From: Flexilinea sp.
Lineage (GTDB): Bacteria > Chloroflexota > Anaerolineae > Anaerolineales > Anaerolineaceae
Assembly: GCA_017432685.1 (NCBI GenBank)
Contig: JAFRIR010000004.1
Coordinates: 1 to 56,382, forward strand
DNA length: 56,382 nt
Direction of reading: 5' to 3'
Shown: positions 16,821-24,496 of the stretch, piece after piece
Position numbering within the stretch: position 1 is the stretch's first letter
Layout: the number at the start of each line of letters is the position of its first letter
Program-made: the position numbers and the translations under genes
Notes under the pieces: generated by a model
Databases searched by the model: none
The model's input: only the letters and a program-made list of their open reading frames with translations
Told to the model about the DNA's origin: nothing

Positions 16821-17456
16821 ATGTCACGAATCACGGAAATTGCCGAAGCCGCTCACCGGGACTTTGAAGCCCGGACCCTGGCAAGGGACGCGGCGCTGAC
16901 CCGTTCACGCGCGCTCATCCGCCACTCTGCCAATGCCATCCGTGCCATTCACCGCAGTGAATCGGAGCTGGCCCATGAGCATCTGAACGAAGGACGGAAG
17001 ATCGTTGACGCCCTCAAAGCCGATCTCGAGGCTTACCCGGATCTTTATTATGCCGGTTACACTCAGGATGCCATCAAGGAATTCTGCGAGGCTACCCTGA
17101 CAACGGCCTACATCGAAGGCAGGGAGATCCCGACCCCGGAAGAGATGGGCGTTGTCACCTCCACCTACCTCCGCGGAATGGCTGAAACCCCGGGCGAACT
17201 GCGCCGCCGGACCATGGACATTCTGCGCATGGGCTATTCCGATGAAGCGGAACGGCTGCTGGCTCAAATGGACGAGATCTACTCGATCCTTGTCACCATG
17301 GACTACCCGGACGCGGTCACCAATGGCCTGCGCCGCCAGACGGACCTGCTCCGCGGCATCGTGGAACGAACCCGCGCGGATCTGACCCTGAGCCTGCGGG
17401 AAGATAAGCTCAAGGAGCTGCTGGCGAAAGCCATCGAAACCTACAGTAAGGAGTAA
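16821..17456 (+). CDS. Translin-family nucleic-acid-binding protein
   Basis: 211 residues, all-alpha. It matches the prokaryotic translin pattern: RDAALTRSRALIRHSANAIRAIHR near the N-terminus, then LYYAGYTQDAIKEFCEA, EEMGVVTSTYLRGMAETPGELRRR, ILRMGYSDEAERLL and YPDAVTNGLRRQTDLLRGIVERTRADL. Eukaryotic translin and TRAX form ring-like octamers that bind or cut RNA and single-stranded DNA; prokaryotic members are rarer and little studied. Tight coupling to ssb fits a role on single-stranded nucleic acid. The last codons (Ser-Lys-Glu-stop) are supplied by a heptanucleotide array, so the C-terminus may have been altered by repeat insertion. Confidence 0.85.
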   Translation: MSRITEIAEAAHRDFEARTLARDAALTRSRALIRHSANAIRAIHRSESELAHEHLNEGRKIVDALKADLEAYPDLYYAGYTQDAIKEFCEATLTTAYIEGREIPTPEEMGVVTSTYLRGMAETPGELRRRTMDILRMGYSDEAERLLAQMDEIYSILVTMDYPDAVTNGLRRQTDLLRGIVERTRADLTLSLREDKLKELLAKAIETYSKE

Positions 17457-17487
17457 GGAGTAAAGAGTAAGGAGTAAGGAGTAAAGA
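17444..17487 (+). repeat. Heptanucleotide array (AGTAAGG)n
   Basis: About six degenerate units of AGTAAGG/AGTAAAG begin inside the last codons of the translin gene and run past its stop. Confidence 0.85.
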
Positions 17488-17520
17488 AGGCTCTTTTTCA
17501 AATTCCTGAAATTTTCAATC

Positions 17521-17547
17521 AAAAATGCCTCATTTCGAGGCATTTTT
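17521..17547. terminator. Bidirectional terminator between translin and toxin genes
   Basis: AAAAATGCCTC and GAGGCATTTTT form a perfect 11-bp stem around ATTTC, with A and T runs on both sides. It serves the convergent translin and toxin genes and overlaps the toxin stop codon. Confidence 0.85.
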
Positions 17548-18036
17548 GTTTACATAATCTAAAGTATATTGAAGCAGATTATTCGATATCCATCGATTTG
17601 TCTTTTTAATTTTCTCTACGGATATCCGCACATCATCAGCATTGATTATTCCCACATCATAAGCAGCAATGATAATCCCTATAGATCCCATAATGTGGAT
17701 TCCCATTGATTTTGCAATCTTTCTTCCCGCAGTTTCATCAATTAAAAGTGTATCCGCATTGTTTTCCTCAGCACAGATAATTGCTTCACTTTCACCTAAA
17801 TCGAGTCCTGTCGTTTCCTGTAGTCTTCTAATTGATTGATTATTTTCAACTGAAACAACCTTTATAAATGGACTGCTTTTTATGATCTCTTCTTCGTCCT
17901 GATATTCATTGCTTGCGGATAATTCCGCATAAACTGCATCCATTATCAGTATCTCATCAAATAAATTATATAAAACATCCAATAAAGATGCTTTTATCAG
18001 TGTAATGAGTGGAGTTGTATCAGATACAACGATCAT
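17530..18036 (-). CDS. PIN-like nuclease toxin, DUF3368 family
   Basis: 168 residues of the PIN-like DUF3368 family. The first acidic residue is in VVSDTTPLITLIKAS (residues 3-17). Later acidic residues are in LDLGESEAIICAEE and ADTLLIDETAGRKIAKSMGI, and the closing helix is YDVGIINADDVR. These are the expected metal-binding positions. Such proteins are toxins of type II pairs with UPF0175 antitoxins, probably acting as RNases, although biochemical evidence for this subfamily is thin. It lies 3 bases after the antitoxin gene. The pair is clearly AT-richer than ssb and the phosphoesterase around it. Confidence 0.88.
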   Translation of the reverse strand: MIVVSDTTPLITLIKASLLDVLYNLFDEILIMDAVYAELSASNEYQDEEEIIKSSPFIKVVSVENNQSIRRLQETTGLDLGESEAIICAEENNADTLLIDETAGRKIAKSMGIHIMGSIGIIIAAYDVGIINADDVRISVEKIKKTNRWISNNLLQYTLDYVNKNASK

Positions 18037-18039
18037 AAA

Positions 18040-18315
18040 TTATTTTCCGAATTTCTCTTGAAAAGAGGCAATTTCTTCTTCCAGATCTTTGATTGATTGA
18101 TTCAGATACGGCAGGCCCATAGAACAATAAAAATCAATCAGATCCAATTTGTTGACCCCAAGAATTTCTGCGGCTCTGCCATGAGAAATTGTCAGATCCT
18201 GAATGTACGGATAAATCATCATCGCATTTCGTTCAAAGGTACGATGATCATCCGAATCATTCACGAATGGAATCATAGCCCGCGGAACAGTTACCGGAAC
18301 AGATATCATTTCCAT
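18040..18315 (-). CDS. UPF0175-family antitoxin
   Basis: 91 residues. The start at 18315 has a strong AAAGGAGG ribosome site; the frame upstream to 18381 has none. The core SHGRAAEILGVNKLDLIDFYCSMGLPYLN is the UPF0175 helix-turn-helix, and the C-terminal helix DLEEEIASFQEKFGK would bind the toxin. It is placed first in the operon, as usual for antitoxins, and would repress its own promoter. Confidence 0.88.
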   Translation of the reverse strand: MEMISVPVTVPRAMIPFVNDSDDHRTFERNAMMIYPYIQDLTISHGRAAEILGVNKLDLIDFYCSMGLPYLNQSIKDLEEEIASFQEKFGK

Positions 18316-18456
18316 AACAAGCCTCCTTTTACTTCTCTTAATTGCTGAATTCAGTATAAATCTTTTCCTGTTTTTTGTCAAAGAGCTCTATCATGGTGAA
18401 GATTTAAGGTTATGATATGATTGATGTCAGATTTGGATAAAACTTTGTAAAGTCTT

Positions 18457-19260
18457 ATGAAAACAAAATCACCGATCGAAACACACTACTCCCTGCCCTG
18501 TCCGTGCTCCATGGTCCTGTTGGCGGATTTTCACAATTCCGACCCGGAGCCGGTACTGGATTCCCTCCGGAAAAGTAAACCGGAGATCATCACCATCGCC
18601 GGCGACTTCATCCGGGGCGACCTGCCAAAGGGAAAAGGATTGAAAATCAAAGAAAACATGCCGGCCGTCGAACTGCTGCGCGGCTGTGCGGCGCTCGCCC
18701 CCACCTTTGTCAGTCTCGGAAACCATGAATATATGCTCAGCGACGCGGATTTGAAGGTCGTGCAGTCTACCGGGGTGACCCTGCTCGACAACTCCTGGGC
18801 CGCTCACCGGGGCATGATCATCGGCGGGCAAAGCTCCGCTTACTGCCACATGTACCGGGACTACCGGAAGCAGCATAAAGGCGAAGGACTTTATCCCGAT
18901 ATCGCGATCTATGATCTCAAAAAAAAGCAGATCCCGCGCCTTGATTGGCTGGATGCGTTCGAACAACAGGAAGGTTTCCGGCTGATCCTCTGCCACCACC
19001 CCGAATATTACCCGCTTTATCTGAGGGAGCGGAAGCTCGACCTGATCTTTTCCGGTCACTGCCATGGCGGACAGTGGCGCTATTATTCCCTGCTCCACCG
19101 GGAGACCCGGGGCGTTTATGCCCCCGGACAGGGGTTCTTCCCGAAGCTGACCTCCGGCGTTCATGACGGAAAACTGGTCATCAGCCGCGGACTTTCCAAC
19201 ACCGTGAGGATCCCCCGCATCAATAACCCCACCGAAATCGTTTATATCTCTAATAATTAA
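18457..19260 (+). CDS. Metallophosphoesterase (YkuE/YaeI-like)
   Basis: 267 residues of the calcineurin-like superfamily. All metal-binding blocks are present in order: LADFHN (residues 22-27), IAGDFIRG, SLGNHEYML, LCHHPEYYP and FSGHCHGGQWRY. No signal peptide or anchor is seen. YaeI/YkuE members act on phosphodiesters or UDP-sugar-lipid-type substrates; this substrate is unknown. The membrane protein gene follows 10 bp after the stop, so the two are likely one operon. Confidence 0.9.
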   Translation: MKTKSPIETHYSLPCPCSMVLLADFHNSDPEPVLDSLRKSKPEIITIAGDFIRGDLPKGKGLKIKENMPAVELLRGCAALAPTFVSLGNHEYMLSDADLKVVQSTGVTLLDNSWAAHRGMIIGGQSSAYCHMYRDYRKQHKGEGLYPDIAIYDLKKKQIPRLDWLDAFEQQEGFRLILCHHPEYYPLYLRERKLDLIFSGHCHGGQWRYYSLLHRETRGVYAPGQGFFPKLTSGVHDGKLVISRGLSNTVRIPRINNPTEIVYISNN

Positions 19261-19270
19261 CTATGGTAGA

Positions 19271-21475
19271 ATGAAGACCATGAGCATCCAAACGAAAGAA
19301 ACCCTGCGCAAAACGGTCTGCCTCCTCAGCGCTGCCGCCTGCCTGATCGCCGGATGTGTTTTGCTGGGAAGCGTATTAAAATCCTATACGCATACTGTCC
19401 CGGTCATCATCGGTCCCAACCGAAAGGCCGCCCTGATTGCGCTGGCCACGGTGCTGATCGTTTCGCTCGGCTTCTATCTTCGCCCAATGAATAAAAGAAC
19501 CTTCTTCGGGACGCTCGGCATTGTCTTCTCCGTCCTCTGGTTTACCATGAAAGTGCTCCTGGAAAGCCGGGGCGGTCATGACGCTTTACTCCTGTTCCTC
19601 GCCCGCTGGATGCCTGTCCCGCTCATAACCTTCGGAGCAGGGGCCGCCTTATGGCTTGGTGAGCTCTTCCCCGGAAGGCTCAGCGTCCCTCTCAGGGAAA
19701 AACATCTGCTGCTCCCGGCGCTTCTGGTGATGTTCATCTCCCTTCAGCCTGTCCTCAGCGGCGGATTTAACTGGGATGATGCCTTCTTCTCCGTCGAAGC
19801 CCAGTCCCTGCGGCTCACCGGCGAACCGGTTTTTGCCCGGGTCTGGCGGGAGATCGTTGAATACATTCGCATCGGGCGCATCAATCCCTTCGCCACCTTC
19901 CACTTCCCGGTTTTTTATTTCATGCCGGATGTCCGGGTCTATAAAACATTTCTGGTCGCGCTGAGCCTGCTGAACGGGTTCCTGTTTTACCGCTTTCTGC
20001 GGCTGTGGAGCCGGGATGAGTCTCTTTCAGTCACGGTCCTTCTGCTTCTCGTCCTTTGTTTTCAGTTCCGTCTTTATCACGACCCCCTGAACAGCTATTA
20101 CGGACTGATGCAGGTGATGTTTTGTGAGCTGATGGGCGCTGCGATCTGCTTCCTGCACTGGCTGAGAGAAGGGAAAACACGCTCGCTGGTCTTCTCGCTT
20201 ATCTTTTTCCTGACAGGTCTGATGTCTTATGAGATGTTTTTCCCGCTCACGCTGCTTTTTCTGGTCCCGGCGCTCGAAAAAGAAAAGAATCTGTTCAAAG
20301 CCATCCGCAAAATTCTGCCCTTCATCCTGGCCGCGCTGCTGATCTTCGGTCTTTCCATGGCGCTGCGGACCAACATCACCGAAGAAACGGCATATAACGG
20401 CACATCCTTCGGGCTGAATGTCCCCGCAATCCTGCGCACGTTTTCATATCAGGTCGGGGCGGCTTTCCCGCTGAATTACCGCACTTCCGGTTACGACCTG
20501 GAATTTTTCGGCCGGGGGATCCTCTGGCAGGATGTCTTCAACACCTCTCTGACCGCATTCATGAGATCGATCCGCTGGCAGGACCTTCTCTGCTGTGCCA
20601 TCCTGATCGTGATCCTGATGGCGGCACCGGAAAGAAAGCTGAAATTCTCACTGTACCGGCTGGGCTTCGGAGCGCTGTTGTGGCTGCTGCCCGGGCTGGT
20701 GATTTCGCTCAGCGTCAAATATCAACAAGACCTTCACCCGGGGCTCGCCTATATCCCGGTTTATTTTTCATACTTCGGCATGGCTATGCTGCTTCATGAA
20801 TTGTTTGCGCTCCTCACCGGACGCCTTTCTCCCCGCACAGCCCGCCTGCTCCTGAGCGGGATCAGCTGTGCGGTCCTGCTCATCAACGCACAGGAAAACC
20901 GCCGCATCAATGACATGCTCAACGACATTTTCCGCTACCCCCGTCAGGCGGGAGAAGCGGCGCTGCAGGCCGGGATCCTGGGCGTGACGGAGAACCTGAC
21001 CGTCATCAGCAAAAATCCTTATTCTCTCTGGGAACACGGCTGGGCCGAAGAGCCCTGGCAGAGCAAATTCTACTCTCTCAATGCCCGTTCGGCAGTCAGC
21101 GCGGTCAGCGCAAAAGATTATACGGAAAATTTCCGCGGCTCTGACCCCTCCATTTATATCAACCCTGCCAATACGGATATCATTTCCTACACAGGGGATG
21201 AGCGGGGCGGGTTCGCCAAATGCGGACGGCTGCGCGGCACAGGTTTTGATTTTGAAAATGACACGACGGACATGGAAATGGTCTCAGAAGTGTTCCTGTT
21301 CGTCAGCGGTGAAAACCAAAAGGGAGTCCGGGTAAATTACCGGACCCGGGATGGAGAGTGGACACAGCTGCCGATCGAAGACGCCTGGTTCATCCGGGAA
21401 ACGAAAGACGGAACGCTTTACAAACTTCAGGAGAAACAGGCGATCCGCTTTGATTCGATCGCCCTGATTAAATAG
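19271..21475 (+). CDS. Polytopic membrane protein, GT-C-like (paralog 1)
   Basis: 734 residues with about twelve hydrophobic segments and a soluble C-terminal domain of roughly 180 residues. Near residue 165 is the pattern GGFNWDDAFFSVEAQ, with an aspartate pair after the hydrophobic N-terminal part, as in GT-C glycosyltransferase-like proteins. It shares GRIN, VYKT/LYKA, and PGLAYIPVYFSYFG with the gene at 21725. The function is probably transfer of a sugar or lipid-linked group across the membrane, or a structural role; it is unproven. The stop is followed by heptamer and hairpin repeats. Confidence 0.8.
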   Translation: MKTMSIQTKETLRKTVCLLSAAACLIAGCVLLGSVLKSYTHTVPVIIGPNRKAALIALATVLIVSLGFYLRPMNKRTFFGTLGIVFSVLWFTMKVLLESRGGHDALLLFLARWMPVPLITFGAGAALWLGELFPGRLSVPLREKHLLLPALLVMFISLQPVLSGGFNWDDAFFSVEAQSLRLTGEPVFARVWREIVEYIRIGRINPFATFHFPVFYFMPDVRVYKTFLVALSLLNGFLFYRFLRLWSRDESLSVTVLLLLVLCFQFRLYHDPLNSYYGLMQVMFCELMGAAICFLHWLREGKTRSLVFSLIFFLTGLMSYEMFFPLTLLFLVPALEKEKNLFKAIRKILPFILAALLIFGLSMALRTNITEETAYNGTSFGLNVPAILRTFSYQVGAAFPLNYRTSGYDLEFFGRGILWQDVFNTSLTAFMRSIRWQDLLCCAILIVILMAAPERKLKFSLYRLGFGALLWLLPGLVISLSVKYQQDLHPGLAYIPVYFSYFGMAMLLHELFALLTGRLSPRTARLLLSGISCAVLLINAQENRRINDMLNDIFRYPRQAGEAALQAGILGVTENLTVISKNPYSLWEHGWAEEPWQSKFYSLNARSAVSAVSAKDYTENFRGSDPSIYINPANTDIISYTGDERGGFAKCGRLRGTGFDFENDTTDMEMVSEVFLFVSGENQKGVRVNYRTRDGEWTQLPIEDAWFIRETKDGTLYKLQEKQAIRFDSIALIK

Positions 21476-21511
21476 TAAAGAGTAAGGGGTAAGGAGTAAA
21501 TAATAAGGAGC
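21473..21511 (+). repeat. Heptanucleotide array (AGTAAGG-like)
   Basis: Degenerate units AGTAAAG, AGTAAGG, GGTAAGG and AGTAAAT start at the stop codon of paralog 1. A second short run lies at 21644-21676. Confidence 0.75.
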
Positions 21512-21524
21512 TCTGAAAACTTAT

Positions 21525-21602
21525 GAGCGGGGGTATGGGGGCGGCAGCCCCCGGAAACCTCCCGAGGAGATTCAGAGAATAAATTCTCTGAATCTCCTCG
21601 GG
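21525..21602. repeat. G-rich-headed repeat with perfect hairpin tail, copy 2
   Basis: The head is GAGCGGGGGTATGGGGGCGG. The tail is a perfect 19-bp stem (21561-21579 with 21584-21602) around TAAA. Related copies are at 46471, 43237 and 9762, each with its own tail sequence. It fills part of the 249-base gap between the two paralogs. Confidence 0.88.
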
Positions 21603-21724
21603 ACAGAGAAAAATTAGTGTTTTTAGAGGTTCCCTAATTGAATAGTAAATAATAAGGAGTAAGGAACAAAGAATAAGTATTGTTTTTTATGCCGCATTGA
21701 TGAATCCGGATTCAGGAATTAATT

Positions 21725-23893
21725 ATGAAAGAAATTTCACGAAAACTTTATCCCTTTCTGCTGCTTCTCCTCGGAGGGCTGCGCCTGCTCTATGAAAGGT
21801 TTCCGGGCAGGTTCGGGTTCCTGCGTTTTTTGGGTGGAGCGTACCTGGGCTGGCTCTTCTGGATCGCCGGACTCACCGGCCTTCTGTGGCTGGTCCTCAG
21901 GCAATTTTCCTTTACTCAACCGGAAGGTTCTCACAAAGAGCAGCCGGAGCTGTCCGCGCTGCAGCGTTTCTTTCACAAATACGGCATCGAAGCGCTGATC
22001 CTGCTGCTGACGGCAGTTTCCCTTTCCATGCTGATTCGCTCCGGTTACTACTGGGATGACGCAGTAAACTCCACCGCTTATCTCGCGGAGAAAAAGGATG
22101 CCATCCCCACCCTGACCCATGTACTGGAATTCATGCGGAAATACCTGGAACTGGGCCGCATCAACGTCCTTTCGGTCTATTACTATTTCTTTTTCTATAT
22201 TGAAAATGTTTCGCTTTACAAAGCGCTCATCATCCTGACGATCCTGATCGACCAGCTGATTTTCCGGAATACGCTGATGGAATTCGGCGTTCCGCGTTCC
22301 GGAGCCCGACTGGGGATGCTGCTGATCCCGCTGCTGCTCCAGACCCGGGTCTATCAGGACCCGGTCAGCGGCTTCTACAGCCTGATGCAGGTTCTCACCG
22401 CGGAGATGCTGCTCTGCGCGCTTTACCTGCACCGCTGGCTGGAGAGCGGAAAACGCAGCTGTTTTTGGCTCAGTCTGGCGGCTTTTGCCGTTGGACTGCT
22501 GACCTACGAAGTATGTTTCCCCTTCCTTGCCATGATCTGCCTTCTCATCTGGGCACAGCGCAAGAGCTTTCCCCGGGCAGTCCGGGACAGTCTGCCTTTT
22601 ATCGGCCTGACCATCCTGATGCTGGCCGGGGTCTTCCTGGTCCGCCGCCTGTTTGTTCAGGACACGTATCCCGGTGTAGCCTTCAGCCTGGATCCCGCCC
22701 GGATTTTACGCGCCGCGCTGACTCAGCTGGCGGCCGGACTGCCGCTGAGTTTTTACTCCGCCGGCTACCCGGCAGCCGTGCTGGGAAATGCCTACCCCAC
22801 CGCCACCTTCATGAACTACGACTTCCTCTCCTTCCTCAAAGCCATCCGCCTCACCGACATATTAATCCTTCTCACAGCTCTTTATATCCTGAGGAAAATT
22901 TTCCGCTCATCAAATTCTTCCTTCTTAACTCTTAACTCTTCATTCTTAACTCTTAATTCTTCATCATCCTCATTCCTCATTCCTCAGTCCTCATTATCTT
23001 TTCCCCATTCCTCATTCCTAATTCCTAATTTCTCATTACTGATTCTCGGCTTATCTTTCGCCGTTCTCCCCATGGTCACCGTAGCCATGAGTGAACGCTA
23101 TCAGGGGCAGCTGATGCCGGGGCTGGGATACCTGCCGGTGTATATGCAGTATTACGGTATTGCCATTCTCATCCTCTGCCTGACGCTTTCCCTCAGGCCT
23201 TCTGTCGGGAAACAGGCGCTCTGCCTTTCCGTTTTCTCCGTGATCCTTTTGCTCAACCTGCAGAACAACCGGGCCGTCACGGAGATCATGAACCGCTCCT
23301 TCTATGAGCCCCGCAATGCCGGGGAAGCCGCTCTGCACGGCGGAATACTGGATTTCCTGCCGGAGGACGCGGCGCTCGTTTCGGTCAATGATCGGCGTTT
23401 CTTGTGGGAGGCCGACTGGAACAACCGGGGGCTTTATCCGCAATTTTACGGCAACAATGCCCGGCGCATTCCCGGTACCGTCGGGGACACGAGGCTGCTG
23501 CGTGATGCCATTGAAACAGCCCGCTCCGCAGGGGTGTCACCGGATGAAGAGGGATTTTTGAAAATCGAAGCGGAAAACGTCTGGCTGATCGCCTATAACG
23601 GCTCTGCCGACCGGGGGACCGCGAAACTCGGGCACCTGAAAAGCGCCCGGATCGATCCGGATACGCTGGAACTGAAGGATGCCGAAACTGATCAGGCGCT
23701 TTACTTCATCAGCGGGAGATATCCGGGTTTTGAGTCTGTCCAGTATGTGACCGACAACGGGATGTTCCGTCAGATCGCCCTCCCGGATCAGCTTCGCGTC
23801 CGACAGAGCCCTTCCGGGATCCTATACAAGCTCCCCGAGTCCGAGCGCATCCTCTTCAATGCCCTCAGCCCCGACCCGGCATCGTACCGGTGA
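21725..23893 (+). CDS. Polytopic membrane protein, GT-C-like (paralog 2)
   Basis: 722 residues and similar in architecture to the gene at 19271. After two N-terminal spans comes GYYWDDAVNSTAYLAE near residue 103, then YLELGRINVLSVYYYFFFY, many membrane spans, PGLGYLPVYMQYYGIAILI, and a soluble C-terminal domain. Residues about 395-440 (22911-23040) are a serine/phenylalanine-rich stretch made by a heptanucleotide array in frame. It sits in the loop where paralog 1 has only a short linker, so the gene seems to have tolerated a repeat insertion of a length divisible by three. Function is unknown, possibly glycan or lipid transfer. A 69-bp repeat begins five bases after the stop. Confidence 0.78.
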   Translation: MKEISRKLYPFLLLLLGGLRLLYERFPGRFGFLRFLGGAYLGWLFWIAGLTGLLWLVLRQFSFTQPEGSHKEQPELSALQRFFHKYGIEALILLLTAVSLSMLIRSGYYWDDAVNSTAYLAEKKDAIPTLTHVLEFMRKYLELGRINVLSVYYYFFFYIENVSLYKALIILTILIDQLIFRNTLMEFGVPRSGARLGMLLIPLLLQTRVYQDPVSGFYSLMQVLTAEMLLCALYLHRWLESGKRSCFWLSLAAFAVGLLTYEVCFPFLAMICLLIWAQRKSFPRAVRDSLPFIGLTILMLAGVFLVRRLFVQDTYPGVAFSLDPARILRAALTQLAAGLPLSFYSAGYPAAVLGNAYPTATFMNYDFLSFLKAIRLTDILILLTALYILRKIFRSSNSSFLTLNSSFLTLNSSSSSFLIPQSSLSFPHSSFLIPNFSLLILGLSFAVLPMVTVAMSERYQGQLMPGLGYLPVYMQYYGIAILILCLTLSLRPSVGKQALCLSVFSVILLLNLQNNRAVTEIMNRSFYEPRNAGEAALHGGILDFLPEDAALVSVNDRRFLWEADWNNRGLYPQFYGNNARRIPGTVGDTRLLRDAIETARSAGVSPDEEGFLKIEAENVWLIAYNGSADRGTAKLGHLKSARIDPDTLELKDAETDQALYFISGRYPGFESVQYVTDNGMFRQIALPDQLRVRQSPSGILYKLPESERILFNALSPDPASYR
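22911..23040 (+). repeat. In-frame heptanucleotide-type array inside paralog 2
   Basis: Degenerate TCTTAAC, TCATTCC and CTAATTC units run for about 130 bases. They translate to a low-complexity SSFLTLN/SSFLIPN-like segment. Confidence 0.85.
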
Positions 23894-23898
23894 AGGTT

Positions 23899-24080
23899 CG
23901 GGGTCGGATTCCGCAGACTCGCGCGATGTGCGAAGCACGAGCGAAGAGTTGGAGGGATCTGACCCCGCTTGAGCGCAGCACGACGAGACGTTCCTGCTGC
24001 TGCGGCGAAGCCCGCACAGCAGGGACGTATCTCGTTGTGCGCTTCCCCCGAGTCTGCGGGGTCAGATCGAGACCAGTCCT
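23899..24080. repeat. 69-bp repeat plus nested inverted extension
   Basis: The 69-bp unit (23899-23967) opens with CGGGGTC and closes with GACCCCG. The same unit recurs at 30213 and 31711. Here it is followed by a long imperfect hairpin (GCGCAGCACGACGAGACG against CGTATCTCGTTGTGCGC). CGAGTCTGCGG then inverts the CCGCAGACTCG of the first unit. No coding potential is seen. Confidence 0.85.
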
Positions 24081-24496
24081 TCGCACACAGTGCCGGGTCT
24101 GTGAACTTTCCTCAGATTTTTTGCTCTTATTGGTGATTTCTTTTGTCACAGGAAGGCAGTCTTCGTGTGCATCCCTTCGACTCATGTGAAACTTTCCCGA
24201 TTCTTTCCACGTTATAAGATAAAAAGAGGGACGGTACCGCGAAGCGGGCCTGTACCTCGGGGAGGTCAGTCTTACCTCAGGAACTCAGCGCCGATTGCCC
24301 GGAGTACAGGCCCCTGCGAAAGAACTTTTTTAAGGAAAATTCAAACTTATTTTCACATCTGTGGAAAATTATGGTAGTATTGTAAAAGGATTAAAGAAAT
24401 TTACAGGGAATTTTGTCTTAAGGAAACAAAAAAATCTGTTAATGAACCGGGCCGGCACGGATGGCCGGCGGGAAAACCCAAGTAAGGAGATCGTTT
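24081..24496 (+). promoter_or_regulatory. Leader of the sortase-fusion gene, with inverted repeats
   Basis: No gene is visible. GGGCCTGTAC at 24247 pairs with GTACAGGCCC at 24305. A second GC-rich stem (GCCGGC at 24451 with GCCGGC at 24464) lies just before the AAGGAGA ribosome site and could mask it. A -10-like TAGTAT lies near 24373. I recognise no known riboswitch class. Confidence 0.4.
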
